Below are positions 63,999 to 64,000 of a stretch of DNA of 64,000 nt, in pieces. How positions within the stretch are numbered: position 1 is the stretch's first letter; every line of letters begins with the position of its first letter. The notes under the pieces are model-generated. The model had not been told where the DNA came from and did no database searches. It saw only the letters and a program-made list of their open reading frames with translations. Source of the stretch: Candidatus Fermentibacterota bacterium (GTDB lineage: Bacteria > Fermentibacterota > Fermentibacteria > Fermentibacterales > Fermentibacteraceae); contig PDSZ01000026.1 of assembly GCA_002748705.1 (NCBI GenBank), positions 4,287 through 68,286 of the forward strand. The letters run 5' to 3'. A program made the translations under genes and the position numbers.

Positions 63999-64000
63999 AG

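Noticed and set aside
1..64000. CRISPR arrays
   Set aside because: No series of regularly spaced direct repeats was seen.

Overview
The window looks like a piece of a gene-dense, mid-GC Gram-negative chromosome. Two proteins end in a Por-secretion (type IX) style C-terminal sorting domain: a gingipain-like C25 protease and a YVTN beta-propeller protein. Several others look like outer-membrane barrels or lipoproteins, and there is a TolC/adaptor/RND efflux set. Together these point to the Fibrobacteres-Chlorobi-Bacteroidetes (FCB) superphylum, plausibly one of its uncultured candidate phyla (Fermentibacteria/Cloacimonadota-like). That placement is inference; no rRNA or other phylogenetic marker lies in the window.

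Layout. (1) 0.9-19.6 kb is a surface-polysaccharide locus: nucleotide-sugar genes (rfbA, a DegT/DnrJ/EryC1 aminotransferase, a WbqC-like protein), Wzy-like polymerase and Wzx-like flippase, five glycosyltransferases, a DUF354 protein, two PAPS-type sulfotransferases, a heparinase II/III-like protein and an alpha/alpha-toroid protein. The likely product is a sulfated, possibly uronate-containing polysaccharide. (2) 19.8-29.1 kb is mixed: two unknown helical proteins, a MITE-like inverted-repeat element, a decayed DUF4143 gene, an acyl-CoA ligase, a 5'-truncated radical SAM/SPASM gene with a propeller lipoprotein, an AT-rich scar next to a truncated prolyl oligopeptidase, an unknown protein, and malQ preceded by a compact promoter-hairpin-terminator leader RNA. 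(3) 29.2-36.4 kb holds a lamin-tail protein, a minus-strand run that resembles comEA-comEB synteny (barrel fused to ComEA-type HhH, second barrel, dCMP deaminase), an outer-membrane protein, a RecJ-like DHH phosphoesterase and a sugar epimerase. (4) 36.6-46.2 kb carries extracellular proteins: the YVTN propeller protein, two fibronectin-III lipoproteins, oligopeptidase B, a CNBD-GGDEF regulator and the C25 protease. (5) 46.3-57.4 kb is a TetR-controlled TolC/MFP/RND efflux operon, an orphan PAS/GAF sensor, an iron/cobalamin-type ABC importer and tRNA-Gln(CTG). (6) 57.4-64 kb has a small membrane protein, a CofE-like ligase divergent from a creatininase-family protein, cutA, an unknown protein paired with a glucosaminidase, and an accessory stretch with a decayed transposase, a small leader ORF, a secreted propeller-like protein, a truncated M23-like gene and the end of another transposase running off the window.

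The strongest leads are the leader or small RNA before malQ, the comEA/barrel/comEB-like module, the sulfated-polysaccharide locus and the chimeric junction near 25.8 kb. Homology calls come from reading the translated sequences and recognising motifs; no database search was run.
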